Shown: positions 26,501 through 35,418, counted from the first letter of the stretch. The stretch: 64,000 nucleotides of DNA from WVYX01 sp039586815 (GCA_039586815.1 JBDHJR010000019.1:35108-99107); one strand, 5' to 3'. Notes: a model not told the origin generated them from the letters alone. Program-made: numbers and translations.

Positions 26501-26819
26501 GCACGACACCCGCGGCACAATGCCGCCGTGGGAGATCGACCGCCTGATCCACGAGCCGGCGAGGCTCATGATCATGTCGTATCTCTTCGTGGTGGAGAGC
26601 GCGGACTTCCTGTTCCTCATGCGCCAGACGGGAATGACGCAGGGCAACCTCTCCTCGCACCTCAGCAAGCTGGAGCAGGCCGGCTACATTGAGGTCGAGA
26701 AGAAGTTCGTTGGCAAGAAACCGCGCACCATGATCCGGGCAACTGGCCCAGGGCGCGAGGCGTTCCAGGATTACCGGCAGCGCATGGAACGGATCTTCGA
26801 GGAGTCGAAAGGGGAATGA
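26487..26819 (+). CDS. Winged helix-turn-helix regulator (HTH_34/ArsR-like)
   Basis: This regulator of about 110 residues has a conserved N-terminal helix IDRLIHEPARLMIMSYL and a recognition region LMRQTGMTQGNLSSHLSKLEQAGYIEV. The wing VEKKFVGKKPRTMIRATGPGREAF is followed by a short C-terminal helix for dimerisation. The pattern fits the single-domain PF13601 family, which includes regulators encoded next to small membrane proteins. No metal-binding Cys/His cluster is seen. I start at the ATG 26487 inside the end of paralogue 2. It probably controls its own cassette, possibly at the inverted repeat at 25192-25208. Confidence 0.83.
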   Translation: MTTDEHDTRGTMPPWEIDRLIHEPARLMIMSYLFVVESADFLFLMRQTGMTQGNLSSHLSKLEQAGYIEVEKKFVGKKPRTMIRATGPGREAFQDYRQRMERIFEESKGE

Positions 26820-26826
26820 CGACGTG

Positions 26827-28077
26827 ATGACATCCGGAATTATTCGCGGCACGGCCGCGGCGGCGCTGCTCGCCAGCCTTGCGGCTGCCTGCGTCGGTGG
26901 TGAGCGCGAATGGGCGGGCACCGTCACCGACAGTGCGGGAATCCAGATGGTCTCCAACCCCGACCGGGGCGTGTGGACCTCGGGGACGCAGTGGACGGTG
27001 GAGGAGGAAGTCCGCATTGGCACGATCGAAGGCGATCCCAACTACCAGTTCGGACAGATCGGCTTCCTGGCCGTGGGCTCGAACGGAAACATCTTCGTGC
27101 TCGACGGCCAGGCACAGCACATCAAGGTATTTGGAGCCGACGGGGAATTTCGGCACACCATCAGCCAGCCGGGCAGCGGGCCGGGAGAGATCGGCGCCGG
27201 CGCCCTATTCGTCTTCACCGGTCCGGGGGACACGCTCATCGTGCCCGACATGGCCAACCAGCGCGTGAACCTGTTCCTGCCCGACGGCTCCGACGCGGGG
27301 AGCTTCCCGCTCACGCTCGCGGAGGGGCTCCCGATGCTGTTCCAGACGACGAGCGCCGGCGAGCTCGTGATGCAGCGACGCCCGATGCCCGCGCCCAACC
27401 AGCCCGTGCGCGACTCGCTGGATGCGATCGTCGTCATCAACACAGCCGGAACGATCTCCGACACGGTCATGAAGTTCCCGTCGGGCAGGACGTTCCAGAT
27501 GAGCGGGGGAACACCCGAGATCAACCTGTACGCCACCGAGTCGGTGTGGCGCGTTACCGACGACCTCAAGCTCCTGTACGCCACCAACGACGACTACCGC
27601 GTCGGTGTTTACTCGAGTGAAGGCACGGCCGAGCGCATCGTCACGAAGCCGTTCGAGCGCAAGTCGGTGAGCGAGCGGGACCAGGAGGCGGTGATGGGCT
27701 TCCTCGAGCGGGCGTGGGCCGATGCCGGTGTGCCACCTAGTGTCATGCCGCAGCTCCGCAACCTGGTCCACTTCGGTGAGTTCTTCCCGGCGTTCAGCGC
27801 GATCCAGCTCGGCCCGCAGGGCACCATCTGGGTGCAGCAGGTGCAGGCGGCTTCCGAGCTGAGCGACGAGGAGTTGGAGCAGTACAACATCCTCGAGGAC
27901 ACGGGCGCACCCGAGTGGGACGTGTTCGACTCCGCAGGGAGATTGCTGGGAGTGGTATCGATGCCGAAGCGCTTCGCGCCGCGCGTGTTCGCCGGCGACA
28001 AGATCTATGGAGTGTGGCGCGACGATCTAGACGTGCAGTACGTAATACGTCTGCGGGTGGTGGATCCGGCTACCTAG
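26827..28077 (+). CDS. 6-bladed beta-propeller lipoprotein
   Basis: This protein of about 416 residues has a lipoprotein signal (AALLASLAAAC, lipidated Cys about 22). It is followed by repeated NHL-like blades: IGFLAVGSNGNIFVLDGQAQHIKVFGADGEF, then GDTLIVPDMANQRVNLFLPDG. Later blades have WDVFDSAGRLLGVV and VFAGDKIYGVW. Such propellers are frequent in Gemmatimonadota and Bacteroidota and are of unknown function. An in-frame GTG directly precedes the ATG at 26827. It follows the regulator gene by seven bases, so it may belong to the same transcript. Its end overlaps the convergent nucleotidyltransferase gene by eight bases. Confidence 0.82.
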   Translation: MTSGIIRGTAAAALLASLAAACVGGEREWAGTVTDSAGIQMVSNPDRGVWTSGTQWTVEEEVRIGTIEGDPNYQFGQIGFLAVGSNGNIFVLDGQAQHIKVFGADGEFRHTISQPGSGPGEIGAGALFVFTGPGDTLIVPDMANQRVNLFLPDGSDAGSFPLTLAEGLPMLFQTTSAGELVMQRRPMPAPNQPVRDSLDAIVVINTAGTISDTVMKFPSGRTFQMSGGTPEINLYATESVWRVTDDLKLLYATNDDYRVGVYSSEGTAERIVTKPFERKSVSERDQEAVMGFLERAWADAGVPPSVMPQLRNLVHFGEFFPAFSAIQLGPQGTIWVQQVQAASELSDEELEQYNILEDTGAPEWDVFDSAGRLLGVVSMPKRFAPRVFAGDKIYGVWRDDLDVQYVIRLRVVDPAT

Positions 28078-28666
28078 TATCCTCCCGTAGCAGGAGGTTG
28101 CGGTAGGCCTCCGGCGTGTCGATGTCCTCGCCAACCGCCGGATCGTCAACCGGCACCAGGGCGAGCCTCGAGGGGTCCGAGCGCACCACGGCTCGGGCCC
28201 CTTGGTCTTCCGGAGCGGCGAGAAGCTCCCCGAACACGTCCCTCCCGAAGATCACGGGGTGGCCCCTGCGGCTCCCGTAGCTGGGAACCACGATCGGCTC
28301 CCCGCCTTCACGAAACCGGTCGAGCAGGGCCTGGACTGTCGATATGGCCACGTGCGGCCGATCCACGTGCCACACCAATGCGCCTTCAACCGGATGGTTG
28401 AGAACGGCCTCGATCCCCACCTTGATGGAGCCCAGCGGACCGCTCTCGGGCGCGGGGTTCCGCAGCACCGTTGCAGCACTCAAGTCAATAGCTGCCAATA
28501 TCTTGTCAGCATCGTACCCGAGCACGACGAGGCGCCGCTCGAGCCCCAGGGCACCGCACGCATCGAGGATGGCCTGCAGGAACGAGCGGCCCCGGTACGG
28601 CAACAGCGCCTTCGGCGCCCCCATGCGCTCCGAGGCTCCGCCGGCTGGGATTATGGCAGCGATCAT
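28070..28666 (-). CDS. Nucleotidyltransferase family protein (MobA/MocA-like)
   Basis: This 198-residue GT-A-like nucleotidyltransferase has the N-terminal nucleotide-binding signature IIPAGGASERMGAPKALLPYRG (Gly-rich loop and Lys). It continues with NPAPESGPLGSIKVGIEA and the metal-binding position in LVWHVDRPHVAISTVQAL, then GHPVIFGRDVFGEL near the C-terminus. This matches MocA/CoxI-type cytidylyltransferases that modify the molybdenum cofactor, or NTP-transferase relatives. Two features differ from typical MocA: the usual D-x-P motif reads VDRPH, and no xdh/cox genes are nearby. The substrate is uncertain. It converges on the propeller gene with an 8-base overlap. Confidence 0.83.
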   Translation of the reverse strand: MIAAIIPAGGASERMGAPKALLPYRGRSFLQAILDACGALGLERRLVVLGYDADKILAAIDLSAATVLRNPAPESGPLGSIKVGIEAVLNHPVEGALVWHVDRPHVAISTVQALLDRFREGGEPIVVPSYGSRRGHPVIFGRDVFGELLAAPEDQGARAVVRSDPSRLALVPVDDPAVGEDIDTPEAYRNLLLREDTR

Positions 28667-28715
28667 AGGAAAGCCATAGATTGGTGGCCCCGTTTACGAC
28701 GGCGCGAGGCAGGTC

Positions 28716-29282
28716 ATGGCAATACGTCCGGTACGGATGTTGGGAGACCCGATACTGCGCGCCCGGTGCGAGCTGGTCAAGAACGTGAAGTCGCCGGCCG
28801 TGCGGGTCGTGGCCGACGACCTGCAGGATACGCTGCGCGACCTCAAGCAGCGCCACGGCACCGGCCGCGGGCTCGCCGCTCCACAGATAGGCGCCCCGAT
28901 GCGCATCATCTACATCGAGGCCGACGAGCCTTGTGTCCTGATCAATCCGGAGATCGAGGACATCGGCACCCACGATTTCCAGGTCTGGGACGACTGCTTC
29001 TCAGTTCCGGACCTCCTGGTACAGGTCCAGCGCGCATACCACATCAGGGTGACGTACAAGGACCTGGCGGGTAAGTCACACGCCATCGAAGCCGAAGGAG
29101 AGCTCGCCGAGCTGCTGCAGCACGAGATAGACCATCTCGACGGCGTGCTGGTCATCGATCGGCCCGTTGGACTCGACCCATTCTGCGTCCGCGAAGAGTG
29201 GGAGAAGCAGTACGCCGACCGGGGCCGCTACACCGAGCCGAGCCCCAGGACCCTGGTACCGGCGGAGCGTTTGGCGGAGTAG
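28716..29282 (+). CDS. def: Peptide deformylase
   Basis: This 188-residue enzyme removes the formyl group from nascent proteins. The three motifs are visible: GRGLAAPQIG (51-60), DDCFSVP with metal ligand Cys94 in place of the common EGCLS, and LQHEIDHLDG with His136, Glu137 and His140. The variant second motif places it outside the classic E. coli-like type and it could be a second, divergent deformylase. The family call is still strong because all catalytic residues are present. No fmt gene is in the window. A strong hairpin follows the gene. Confidence 0.93.
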   Translation: MAIRPVRMLGDPILRARCELVKNVKSPAVRVVADDLQDTLRDLKQRHGTGRGLAAPQIGAPMRIIYIEADEPCVLINPEIEDIGTHDFQVWDDCFSVPDLLVQVQRAYHIRVTYKDLAGKSHAIEAEGELAELLQHEIDHLDGVLVIDRPVGLDPFCVREEWEKQYADRGRYTEPSPRTLVPAERLAE

Positions 29283-29310
29283 CACCCAGAGCTACTGCGG
29301 CACGGGTAGT

Positions 29311-29360
29311 GGGGAAGGGGGAAAGGTGCGACAGGCCTGACGTACACCTCCCCCTTCCCC
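29311..29360. terminator. Bidirectional hairpin between def and the hydrolase gene
   Basis: GGGGAAGGGGG and CCCCCTTCCCC pair around an inner GGTG/CACC stem and a loop of about 17 nt. It lies between convergent genes and could terminate both, though T tracts are weak. Confidence 0.65.
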
Positions 29361-29372
29361 AATCCCCGGCGT

Positions 29373-30587
29373 CTACCCCAACGCCTCCAGGAACTCCCCG
29401 ATCACCCGACTGGTGGCGATGGGCTGCTCCAGCGGAGTGAGGTGTCCGGCTTCTGGAATCACCGTGTACTGCGCGCCGGAAATGGCATCGGCCATGGTAC
29501 GCGAGTGCTCCACCGGGATGAGCCGATCTTCCCTCCCCGTTACAACCAGCGTGGGCACGTCGATTTCCTGCAGAAATTGGGTCGAGTCGGGCCGCTGCTT
29601 CATGGCCCGCAGCGCGCCGATCACTCCGGCAGTGGGGCTACCGGTGATCATCGTGCGGACATGCTCCACCACCTGGGGCATGGCAGAGAGCGAGCTGGGA
29701 CAGAGCAGCTTCGGCAACAGATTGTCGGCCACCGCACCCGAGCCCTCCCGTTCGATCAGTCTGATCATCTCCTCGCGGCCCTGCTGCCCCTCGGGCGTAT
29801 CCGCTTCGGCTCGAGTGTTGGTGAGAATCAGCGCTCGCACCATGTCGCGGTGTCGCCGCATGAACTCGAGCACCACGTAGCCACCCATTGAAAGACCGCA
29901 GACCACAACCTGCTCGACTTCCAACTTCTCGAGCAGCGCCGCCAGATCGTCAGCGTACTCCGCCATCGAGTACTCCCCTGATCGCGGCACGTCACTCAAC
30001 CCCATCCCGCGCAGGTCCGGCGCGATGCGTTGCCACCCCGTGAGGGGCGCAACGAGATGGCGCCACATGGTGCGGTCCAGCGGAAAGCCGTGCACGAAGA
30101 GAATGGCAGGACCGTCGCCCTGAACGTCGACCGCGGTGGCGACGTCGCGAATCAGGAGATGCTGGACCGACCCGGCGCGCACCGACGGGCGGGTGCCGAA
30201 GAAATTGCGGATCTCGACGGGCACCGCACTCGGCTTGCCTCCCTGCCCCACGCAGACGAACACGGAGTCGGCTTCGGCGACGAGCACGCCATCGCCCTCG
30301 CGGCGCGCCGTCTGGTGCAGCGAGAAGCTGGTGCGTCCGAGGTGGGTGAGCGTGGTGTCGAATTGCAGAACGTCGCCCGGAAAGGCCTCCGCGGTGTACT
30401 CGGTGGTGGACTTGCGGACCGCCGGCCAGGTCCTGCTGCGCTGAAAGGCCTCCATTCCAGGCCCCGCCGCCAGCACCTCCCAGCGGGCGCGCTCGAACAT
30501 CCGCAGGAACGCAGCCTGATTCACGTGCCCGAACGCATCGCAGTCGTCGGGGTACACGCGCATTACGACGGAGGGAACAGTGGTCAC
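29373..30587 (-). CDS. Hotdog thioesterase - alpha/beta hydrolase fusion
   Basis: This 404-residue two-domain protein has an N-terminal part (about 1-140) that is a YbgC-like 4HBT hotdog domain with YPDDCDAFGHVNQAAFLRMFERARWE, including the catalytic Asp position. From about residue 150 an alpha/beta hydrolase begins: ILFVHGFPLDRTMW (oxyanion), CGLSMGGYV (nucleophile Ser), GREDRLIP (acid) and AGHLTPLEQP (His). Both catalytic sets look complete. I start at the GTG 30585-30587 (VTTVPSVVMRV); the longer upstream frame is intergenic. The hotdog domain probably acts on acyl thioesters and the hydrolase on an ester or lactone. The physiological substrate is unknown. Confidence 0.85.
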   Translation of the reverse strand: MTTVPSVVMRVYPDDCDAFGHVNQAAFLRMFERARWEVLAAGPGMEAFQRSRTWPAVRKSTTEYTAEAFPGDVLQFDTTLTHLGRTSFSLHQTARREGDGVLVAEADSVFVCVGQGGKPSAVPVEIRNFFGTRPSVRAGSVQHLLIRDVATAVDVQGDGPAILFVHGFPLDRTMWRHLVAPLTGWQRIAPDLRGMGLSDVPRSGEYSMAEYADDLAALLEKLEVEQVVVCGLSMGGYVVLEFMRRHRDMVRALILTNTRAEADTPEGQQGREEMIRLIEREGSGAVADNLLPKLLCPSSLSAMPQVVEHVRTMITGSPTAGVIGALRAMKQRPDSTQFLQEIDVPTLVVTGREDRLIPVEHSRTMADAISGAQYTVIPEAGHLTPLEQPIATSRVIGEFLEALG

Positions 30588-30847
30588 GGCAGTAAACTTA
30601 CGCAGCCGGGTGGGGCCGACAACAGCAACCCTTCGCAGGACGTCTGCAAGGACAGCAACTGTCGCGATAAGGCCGCCATGCTGTCGCGATGATGTCTCTA
30701 TGCCGCATTCCCCAAACGCTTGGCTCACAACCCGTTGGCACTTTTCCACACCGTCTAGACACTGTGTCGATAATCGGTTTCCACGGGCCCCCAGCCGGAG
30801 CGTCCACTGTCAACTACCGGGCATACTAGCGATGTTTCACCGCAACG

Positions 30848-32023
30848 ATGCCAGCCAGCGAATCCCACCCCCCCTTAGCGGTCATAGACCGTCCCGCTGA
30901 GCTCCGCGCCCTGGTCCGGCGACTAGCCAGCGAGCCGCGGGTCGCGCTCGACACTGAGGCGGCGTCGTTCCACCGCTTCGTAGACCGCGTCTACCTGGTG
31001 CAGTTGAGCTCCGACACGGAAACGGCGCTGGTAGACCCGCTGTCCGTTGCCGATCTCGCGCCCATAGGCGAGCTCCTCGCCAACCCCGAGGTGGAGGTGG
31101 TCCTTCACGACGCGGATTACGACCTGCGGATCCTCGACCGGGATTACGGGTTCAGGGCCCGCAACATCTTCGACACGCGGGTCGCGGCACAGCTTGCGGG
31201 CGAGCCGGCCGTAGGGCTGGGGTCGTTGCTGGAGAAGTACTTCGGTGTGCAGGTCGACAAGAAGTTCCAGCGTGCCGATTGGTCCCGCCGCCCGCTCACC
31301 ACCGAGATGATCGAGTACGCTGCCGACGACACCAGGTACCTCACTTCACTGCGCGACACGCTCGAGCAGAAGCTGCGGGAGATCGAAAGGCTGGAGTGGG
31401 TGCGCGAGGAGTTCCGCCTGCTCGAGGACCTTCGCTGGACTCAGCCCAGTGGGGACAACGAGGACGCCTACCTGCGCATCAAGGGCGCACGCGCGCTCAA
31501 GCCGAAAGAGTTGGCCATTCTGCGAGAGCTGCACCGCTGGCGGGAGCGCACCGCCCGCAGTCTCGACCGGGCCCGGTTCAGGGTGTTGTCCAATTCGGCC
31601 TTGCTTGCCGTCGCCAAGGCCGCGCCGACCAGCGCGAAGAAGCTCGCAGCGGTTCAGGGCATGCCGGTGAGCACGGCGCAGCGCTACGGCGACCCCGTGC
31701 TGCGTGCCGTGAAGAAAGGGCTCGCCGTCCCCGCGGACAAGCTCCCCCGGGTGCGCCGCTCCCGTCGGCCGGAGCCCGACCCCGAGTACGACCAACGGCT
31801 GGAGCGGCTCAAGCAGTTGCGTAACCACCGAGCCGAGGCCGTAGGACTCGCCCCCGGCCTCGTGTGTCCCAATGGAACCTTGCAGGAAGTCGCGCGCGCC
31901 GGTCCGCACTCGACTGCGGAGCTCGACGGCGTGGACGAGCTACGGCACTGGCAGCGTGAGGTGGTCGGCGACTCGGCTATACTGGCCGCCGTAGAGGGCG
32001 CGGGGGGTCAGAAGCCCAAGTAG
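30848..32023 (+). CDS. rnd: Ribonuclease D
   Basis: This is a 391-residue 3'-5' exoribonuclease for tRNA and stable RNA processing. The DEDD exonuclease domain shows ALDTEAAS (Asp35, Glu37), HDADYDLRIL (Asp) and EYAADDTRYL (Asp with the Tyr of DEDDy type). One HRDC domain follows at about 215-290 (LAILRELHRWRERTARSLDR). A second C-terminal helical region (about 310-380) ends the protein. The length is typical. The gene is divergent from the thioesterase-hydrolase gene across a 260-base spacer in which I see no ORF or convincing promoter. It overlaps the convergent MIP18-like gene by 16 bases. Confidence 0.93.
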   Translation: MPASESHPPLAVIDRPAELRALVRRLASEPRVALDTEAASFHRFVDRVYLVQLSSDTETALVDPLSVADLAPIGELLANPEVEVVLHDADYDLRILDRDYGFRARNIFDTRVAAQLAGEPAVGLGSLLEKYFGVQVDKKFQRADWSRRPLTTEMIEYAADDTRYLTSLRDTLEQKLREIERLEWVREEFRLLEDLRWTQPSGDNEDAYLRIKGARALKPKELAILRELHRWRERTARSLDRARFRVLSNSALLAVAKAAPTSAKKLAAVQGMPVSTAQRYGDPVLRAVKKGLAVPADKLPRVRRSRRPEPDPEYDQRLERLKQLRNHRAEAVGLAPGLVCPNGTLQEVARAGPHSTAELDGVDELRHWQREVVGDSAILAAVEGAGGQKPK

Positions 32024-32328
32024 GCCCGCACTTTGGGGTTGATCCGCTCCGGCGTCCAGTAGGGCTCCCACACCAGCTCCACCCTCACATCCTTCACGCC
32101 GTCGAGCGCCCGCACGGCGTCGTCCATGTCGGACATGATCTGGGGACCCGCGGGACACCCCGGCGACGTGAGAGTCATCTTCACGTCCACCTTGCCCTGC
32201 TCGATCGCAACATCGTAGACCAATCCCAGGTCCACGACGTTGATGCCCGCCTCCGGGTCCTTCACCTTGCGCAGGGCGTCCTGTATGGACGCTTCGGTCA
32301 ATGTGTGCTCGGACTCTGTAGTCATCAC
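32008..32328 (-). CDS. Metal-sulfur cluster assembly factor, MIP18/SufT-like
   Basis: This 106-residue MIP18 (DUF59) domain protein has the signature DALRKVKDPEAGINVVDLGLVYDV, followed by VKMTLTSPGCPAGP with the conserved Cys, and ELVWEPYWTPERI. In bacteria such proteins (SufT, PaaD-like) help mature Fe-S proteins. It is not in the suf operon, but its presence agrees with use of that pathway. It is followed by a DCC-family gene on the opposite side, and overlaps the end of rnd tail to tail by 16 bases. Confidence 0.9.
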   Translation of the reverse strand: MMTTESEHTLTEASIQDALRKVKDPEAGINVVDLGLVYDVAIEQGKVDVKMTLTSPGCPAGPQIMSDMDDAVRALDGVKDVRVELVWEPYWTPERINPKVRAYLGF

Positions 32329-32368
32329 TCTACTCGGATCCAGTCACCCGTTCCCAACACTCACCCGC

Positions 32369-32758
32369 TCAGCTTCGTTCCGCAACCGGCCCCCAGCGCC
32401 TCGCTACCCAGGCATACACCCGTTCGGCCACCGGCATGAGCCCGGGCACCGTCGCCACGAACCCCACGGCTCGACCGCCGCGCAAGTAGCGGAACGCCTC
32501 TCGCGCTGCTGCGGCCCCCGCGAACACGGCACCATCGGGTCGCACCAGGTGCGCGGCCTGCTCGAGGCGCTCACGCGGCTGTCCCGACAGCTCGGTGGCT
32601 CGCGAGTCCTGCAGCGGGAGCAGCCAGATCACGTCATCCCGATCGAGCCGCTTCATGCGCTTGACCCACTTGGCGCAGAAGCCGCAGTTCCCGTCGAAGA
32701 TCAGCGTGGGCCGCGCTGGTTTGTGCGGTGCCTGCCCGACCTGTCCCGCGATCAGCAT
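32369..32758 (-). CDS. DCC family thiol-disulfide oxidoreductase-like protein
   Basis: This 129-residue protein has the family-defining DGNCGFC (Cys25, Cys28) close to its N-terminus, followed by WVKRMKRLDR and LLPLQDSRA. The C-terminal region GRAVGFVATVPGLMPVAERVYAWVARR completes the DCC1-like (DUF393) pattern. The family has a thioredoxin-like character but no firmly established substrate. The start overlaps the end of the serine-hydrolase gene by seven bases, so the two are cotranscribed on the minus strand. Confidence 0.9.
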   Translation of the reverse strand: MLIAGQVGQAPHKPARPTLIFDGNCGFCAKWVKRMKRLDRDDVIWLLPLQDSRATELSGQPRERLEQAAHLVRPDGAVFAGAAAAREAFRYLRGGRAVGFVATVPGLMPVAERVYAWVARRWGPVAERS

Positions 32759-33885
32759 CCGTCGGCCGTCGGGTCCGGCGAACCGCAGACGCTGGCCCTC
32801 AGAGCCACGGCGGCGTCAGCCACCGCCGCTCGAACCTCCTTCAAGCGGGTGATGGAGCGCCGCGTGCGCGGAGCGAACACGCGGTTGGTCAGTACCACGA
32901 CGAAGAGATCCAGCTCAGGATCGATCCAAATGGACGTGCCCGTGAACCCGCCGTGCCCGTACGCCGCTGCGGAGAGCAGTGCGCCTGTGTTCTCCTGCGT
33001 CGTCGTGTCCCGCACCTCCCATCCCAGGGCGCGATCGCCGGCGCCGCGCCGGGTGAACTCGCGTACCGTCTCGGGCTGCACGACCTGGAAGCCGCTCGGC
33101 GCCCGGCCCCCACTGAGCAGCATTTGCGCGTACCGCCCCATGTCCGCACCCGTGCTGTACAGCCCCGCGTGGCCCGACACGCCACCCAGCCGCACTGCGT
33201 TCTGATCGTGTAACTGTCCTGCGATGACGTAGCCGCGCCACAACCCGACCGGCGCAACACGGCCCCACATGCTGCGCGGCGGCTCGAACCGCGTCTCCGC
33301 CATCGCTGCCGGCCCGAACACTCGCTCGGCGGCGAACTCGTCGAGCCGCTGGCCCGATACTCGCTCCACGATCCACCCCAGCAGCATGGCGTTCAGGTCG
33401 CTGTAGATGACCCTACCCGCCGGCTCGTAGCGCAGCGGTTCGGCGAGCACCAGCTCCCTTGCTTCCTCGGCAGTGCTCGCGCGTTCGTTCAGCGGGAGAA
33501 ACGCCCTCAGTCCGGTGCGGTGCTCCAGCAGGTGTCGTACCGTGACGCGGTCCTTCCCCTCACCGGTGAACTCGGGGAGGTAATGCTGCACCGCCCGGTC
33601 CAGGTCGAGCATGCCGTCCTCCACCAGCACCATGGCGGCCGGTGTCGTGGCCACGACCTTGGTGAGCGAAGCGAGGTCGTACAGGGTGCTGTCGGGATGC
33701 GGCACCGCCGCATCAGCGGACCACGTGAAGTGGCCGTAACCCCGGACGTGAAGAATCCGCTCTCCGGTACCGACCACCACTACCGCACCGGGGAAAACGC
33801 CGCCTTCAATTCCCCGGGCGATCGCAGCGTCGATGCCGGCCTGCGCTCCGATCTGGAGCACCAGTGCTAGTGCTGTGCAGAGCAT
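32752..33885 (-). CDS. Secreted serine hydrolase, class C beta-lactamase/esterase family
   Basis: This 377-residue protein has a short hydrophobic N-terminus (signal peptide likely, cleavage near residue 15) and a beta-lactamase-related domain. The catalytic tetrad SLTK is at residues 73-76, the YxN-type motif is YSDLN in RVIYSDLNAMLLGW, and the third motif is HGG in YGHGGFTGTS. This trio fits esterase/D-peptidase family members (EstB, Pab87-like) rather than true AmpC, so the protein may act on cell-wall peptides or esters. It is divergent from the M28 peptidase gene across an AT-richer spacer of about 80 bases. Confidence 0.9.
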   Translation of the reverse strand: MLCTALALVLQIGAQAGIDAAIARGIEGGVFPGAVVVVGTGERILHVRGYGHFTWSADAAVPHPDSTLYDLASLTKVVATTPAAMVLVEDGMLDLDRAVQHYLPEFTGEGKDRVTVRHLLEHRTGLRAFLPLNERASTAEEARELVLAEPLRYEPAGRVIYSDLNAMLLGWIVERVSGQRLDEFAAERVFGPAAMAETRFEPPRSMWGRVAPVGLWRGYVIAGQLHDQNAVRLGGVSGHAGLYSTGADMGRYAQMLLSGGRAPSGFQVVQPETVREFTRRGAGDRALGWEVRDTTTQENTGALLSAAAYGHGGFTGTSIWIDPELDLFVVVLTNRVFAPRTRRSITRLKEVRAAVADAAVALRASVCGSPDPTADGC

Positions 33886-33966
33886 GGTTCAGACGGTTCC
33901 CTTATATCATATCTAGTGTCGCCCAGCTGGCCTCAACCGACAACTGCCCCACCGCGAAGGAGCATC

Positions 33967-35418
33967 GTGAGGCAACGCACATCCTGGATGATATTGGCCG
34001 CATCCATCACCATGGCAGCCCCGGGACAGTCACAGGAACTGCCCGTCGACACCCTGGCAATGAAGGCGCACACGCGGTTCCTGTCGCACGACATGCTACG
34101 CGGCCGTGCCACCGGATCCGACGGGGCGCGCCTGGCCGCCCTCTACATCGAGAGCCGGTGCCGGGCCATGGGACTCGCACCCGTCGGCGGCGGCTACCGT
34201 CAGGACGTGCCGCTCGAAGAAGGACGCGTGCTGCCCGAGACACGGCTGCGCGCGTCACGCGGGCAGGGCGTCGCGGAGTTCCGCTTCCCCGACGATTTCG
34301 CACCCAACGTCGGCACGAAGGAGACGTTGCGCGACTTCGGGGGGCGGGTGGTGTTCGTCGGAGCCGATGAGACGATCGTGAGCCCCGCTCTGGACGGGGT
34401 GGCACTCGAGGGTCGCGTCGCCGTCACGCTCGGACCGATCAGGGGCGCTGCCGTGGATACCCTGGCACATCGCGGCACCGCGGGGATGATCCATCTGATC
34501 GGCGACCCGGACGCCTACGAACTGTACGCACGGAGCCGGGGCGATACGCGCCTGTACCATGCCGACCCGGGGGTGCGCTCGTCGTTCTTCCCACCGCTGC
34601 CCGCCGTCCTCGCCGGGCCGCGACTCTCTCACATGCTGCTGCGGTACGCCAGCCTGGGCCCCGCGGACGAGATTCCACCACAGGCGCTGGGCTGGTCGAT
34701 CGATGTGACCATCGCGCTGGAGCAGCGTCCAGTCGACGCCCACAACGTTCTGTGCCTGCTCCCGGGAAGTGACGCGAGACTGCGGGATACGGCCGTGGCA
34801 TTCATGGCTCACTACGACCACCTCGGGGTCGGAGCACCGAGCTCGACCGGCGACTCGATCTACAACGGCTTCTCCGACAACGCCGCGGGCGTTGCGATGC
34901 TGTTGGCCATCGCGCAGCGGCTGGTGCACCGACCACTGCGCCACTCCACACTGTTTCTCTTTCCCACCGGCGAGGAGCGGGGCCTGCTCGGGTCGGATCA
35001 CCTCGTCGCGCACGCGCCGTGGCCCCTCGAGCGCATCGCGGCGGTGATCAACCTCGATGCGGGCGCCCCGGCGGCCGCCCCCGCGCGCTGGCAGCTCGCT
35101 GGGGTGGACAGCACGGGCCTGGGCGCGCTGGCGGCAGCGGTCGCGGCCGAGAACGGCTGGGACATCACCACCTCGGCACCACGCCCCAACTCCGACTACT
35201 TCCCCTTCACGCGCCGGGGCATACCCGGACTGCTCATCATTCCGGGGCCGCTCCCCTACGAGGGGCTTTCGTCGGACAGCTCGAGTGCCTTGTTCCGTCG
35301 GTGGGACCACTACCACCAGCAGGCGGACGAATGGGCAGAGGACTTCCCCTATGCCGGCCTGGCACGGTACGCCGAGTTCGCCTATCTGATCGCCAGGCGG
35401 GTGGACGCCGCGCCCTAA
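33967..35418 (+). CDS. Secreted M28 family zinc peptidase
   Basis: This 483-residue protein starts at a GTG with AAGGAG seven bases upstream, followed by a signal peptide (WMILAASITMAAPGQSQ). A PA-like insert occupies about 95-235. The M28 catalytic domain has the ligand series HYDHLG, GFSDNAAG, GEERGLLGS, VINLDAG and the C-terminal DHYHQQADEW, so the zinc site appears complete. The common SDH motif reads NSDYFPF here. These are aminopeptidase-type enzymes. The open frame extends 17 codons upstream without a ribosome site. The gene ends four bases into the convergent matrixin gene. Together with neighbours it forms a patch of extracytoplasmic hydrolases. Confidence 0.92.
   Translation: MRQRTSWMILAASITMAAPGQSQELPVDTLAMKAHTRFLSHDMLRGRATGSDGARLAALYIESRCRAMGLAPVGGGYRQDVPLEEGRVLPETRLRASRGQGVAEFRFPDDFAPNVGTKETLRDFGGRVVFVGADETIVSPALDGVALEGRVAVTLGPIRGAAVDTLAHRGTAGMIHLIGDPDAYELYARSRGDTRLYHADPGVRSSFFPPLPAVLAGPRLSHMLLRYASLGPADEIPPQALGWSIDVTIALEQRPVDAHNVLCLLPGSDARLRDTAVAFMAHYDHLGVGAPSSTGDSIYNGFSDNAAGVAMLLAIAQRLVHRPLRHSTLFLFPTGEERGLLGSDHLVAHAPWPLERIAAVINLDAGAPAAAPARWQLAGVDSTGLGALAAAVAAENGWDITTSAPRPNSDYFPFTRRGIPGLLIIPGPLPYEGLSSDSSSALFRRWDHYHQQADEWAEDFPYAGLARYAEFAYLIARRVDAAP

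Noticed and set aside
30588..30847. Promoters or a small gene in the spacer between the hydrolase fusion and rnd
   Set aside because: Only a repeated GTCGCGAT pair and scattered partial hexamers are seen; no supported promoter or ORF.
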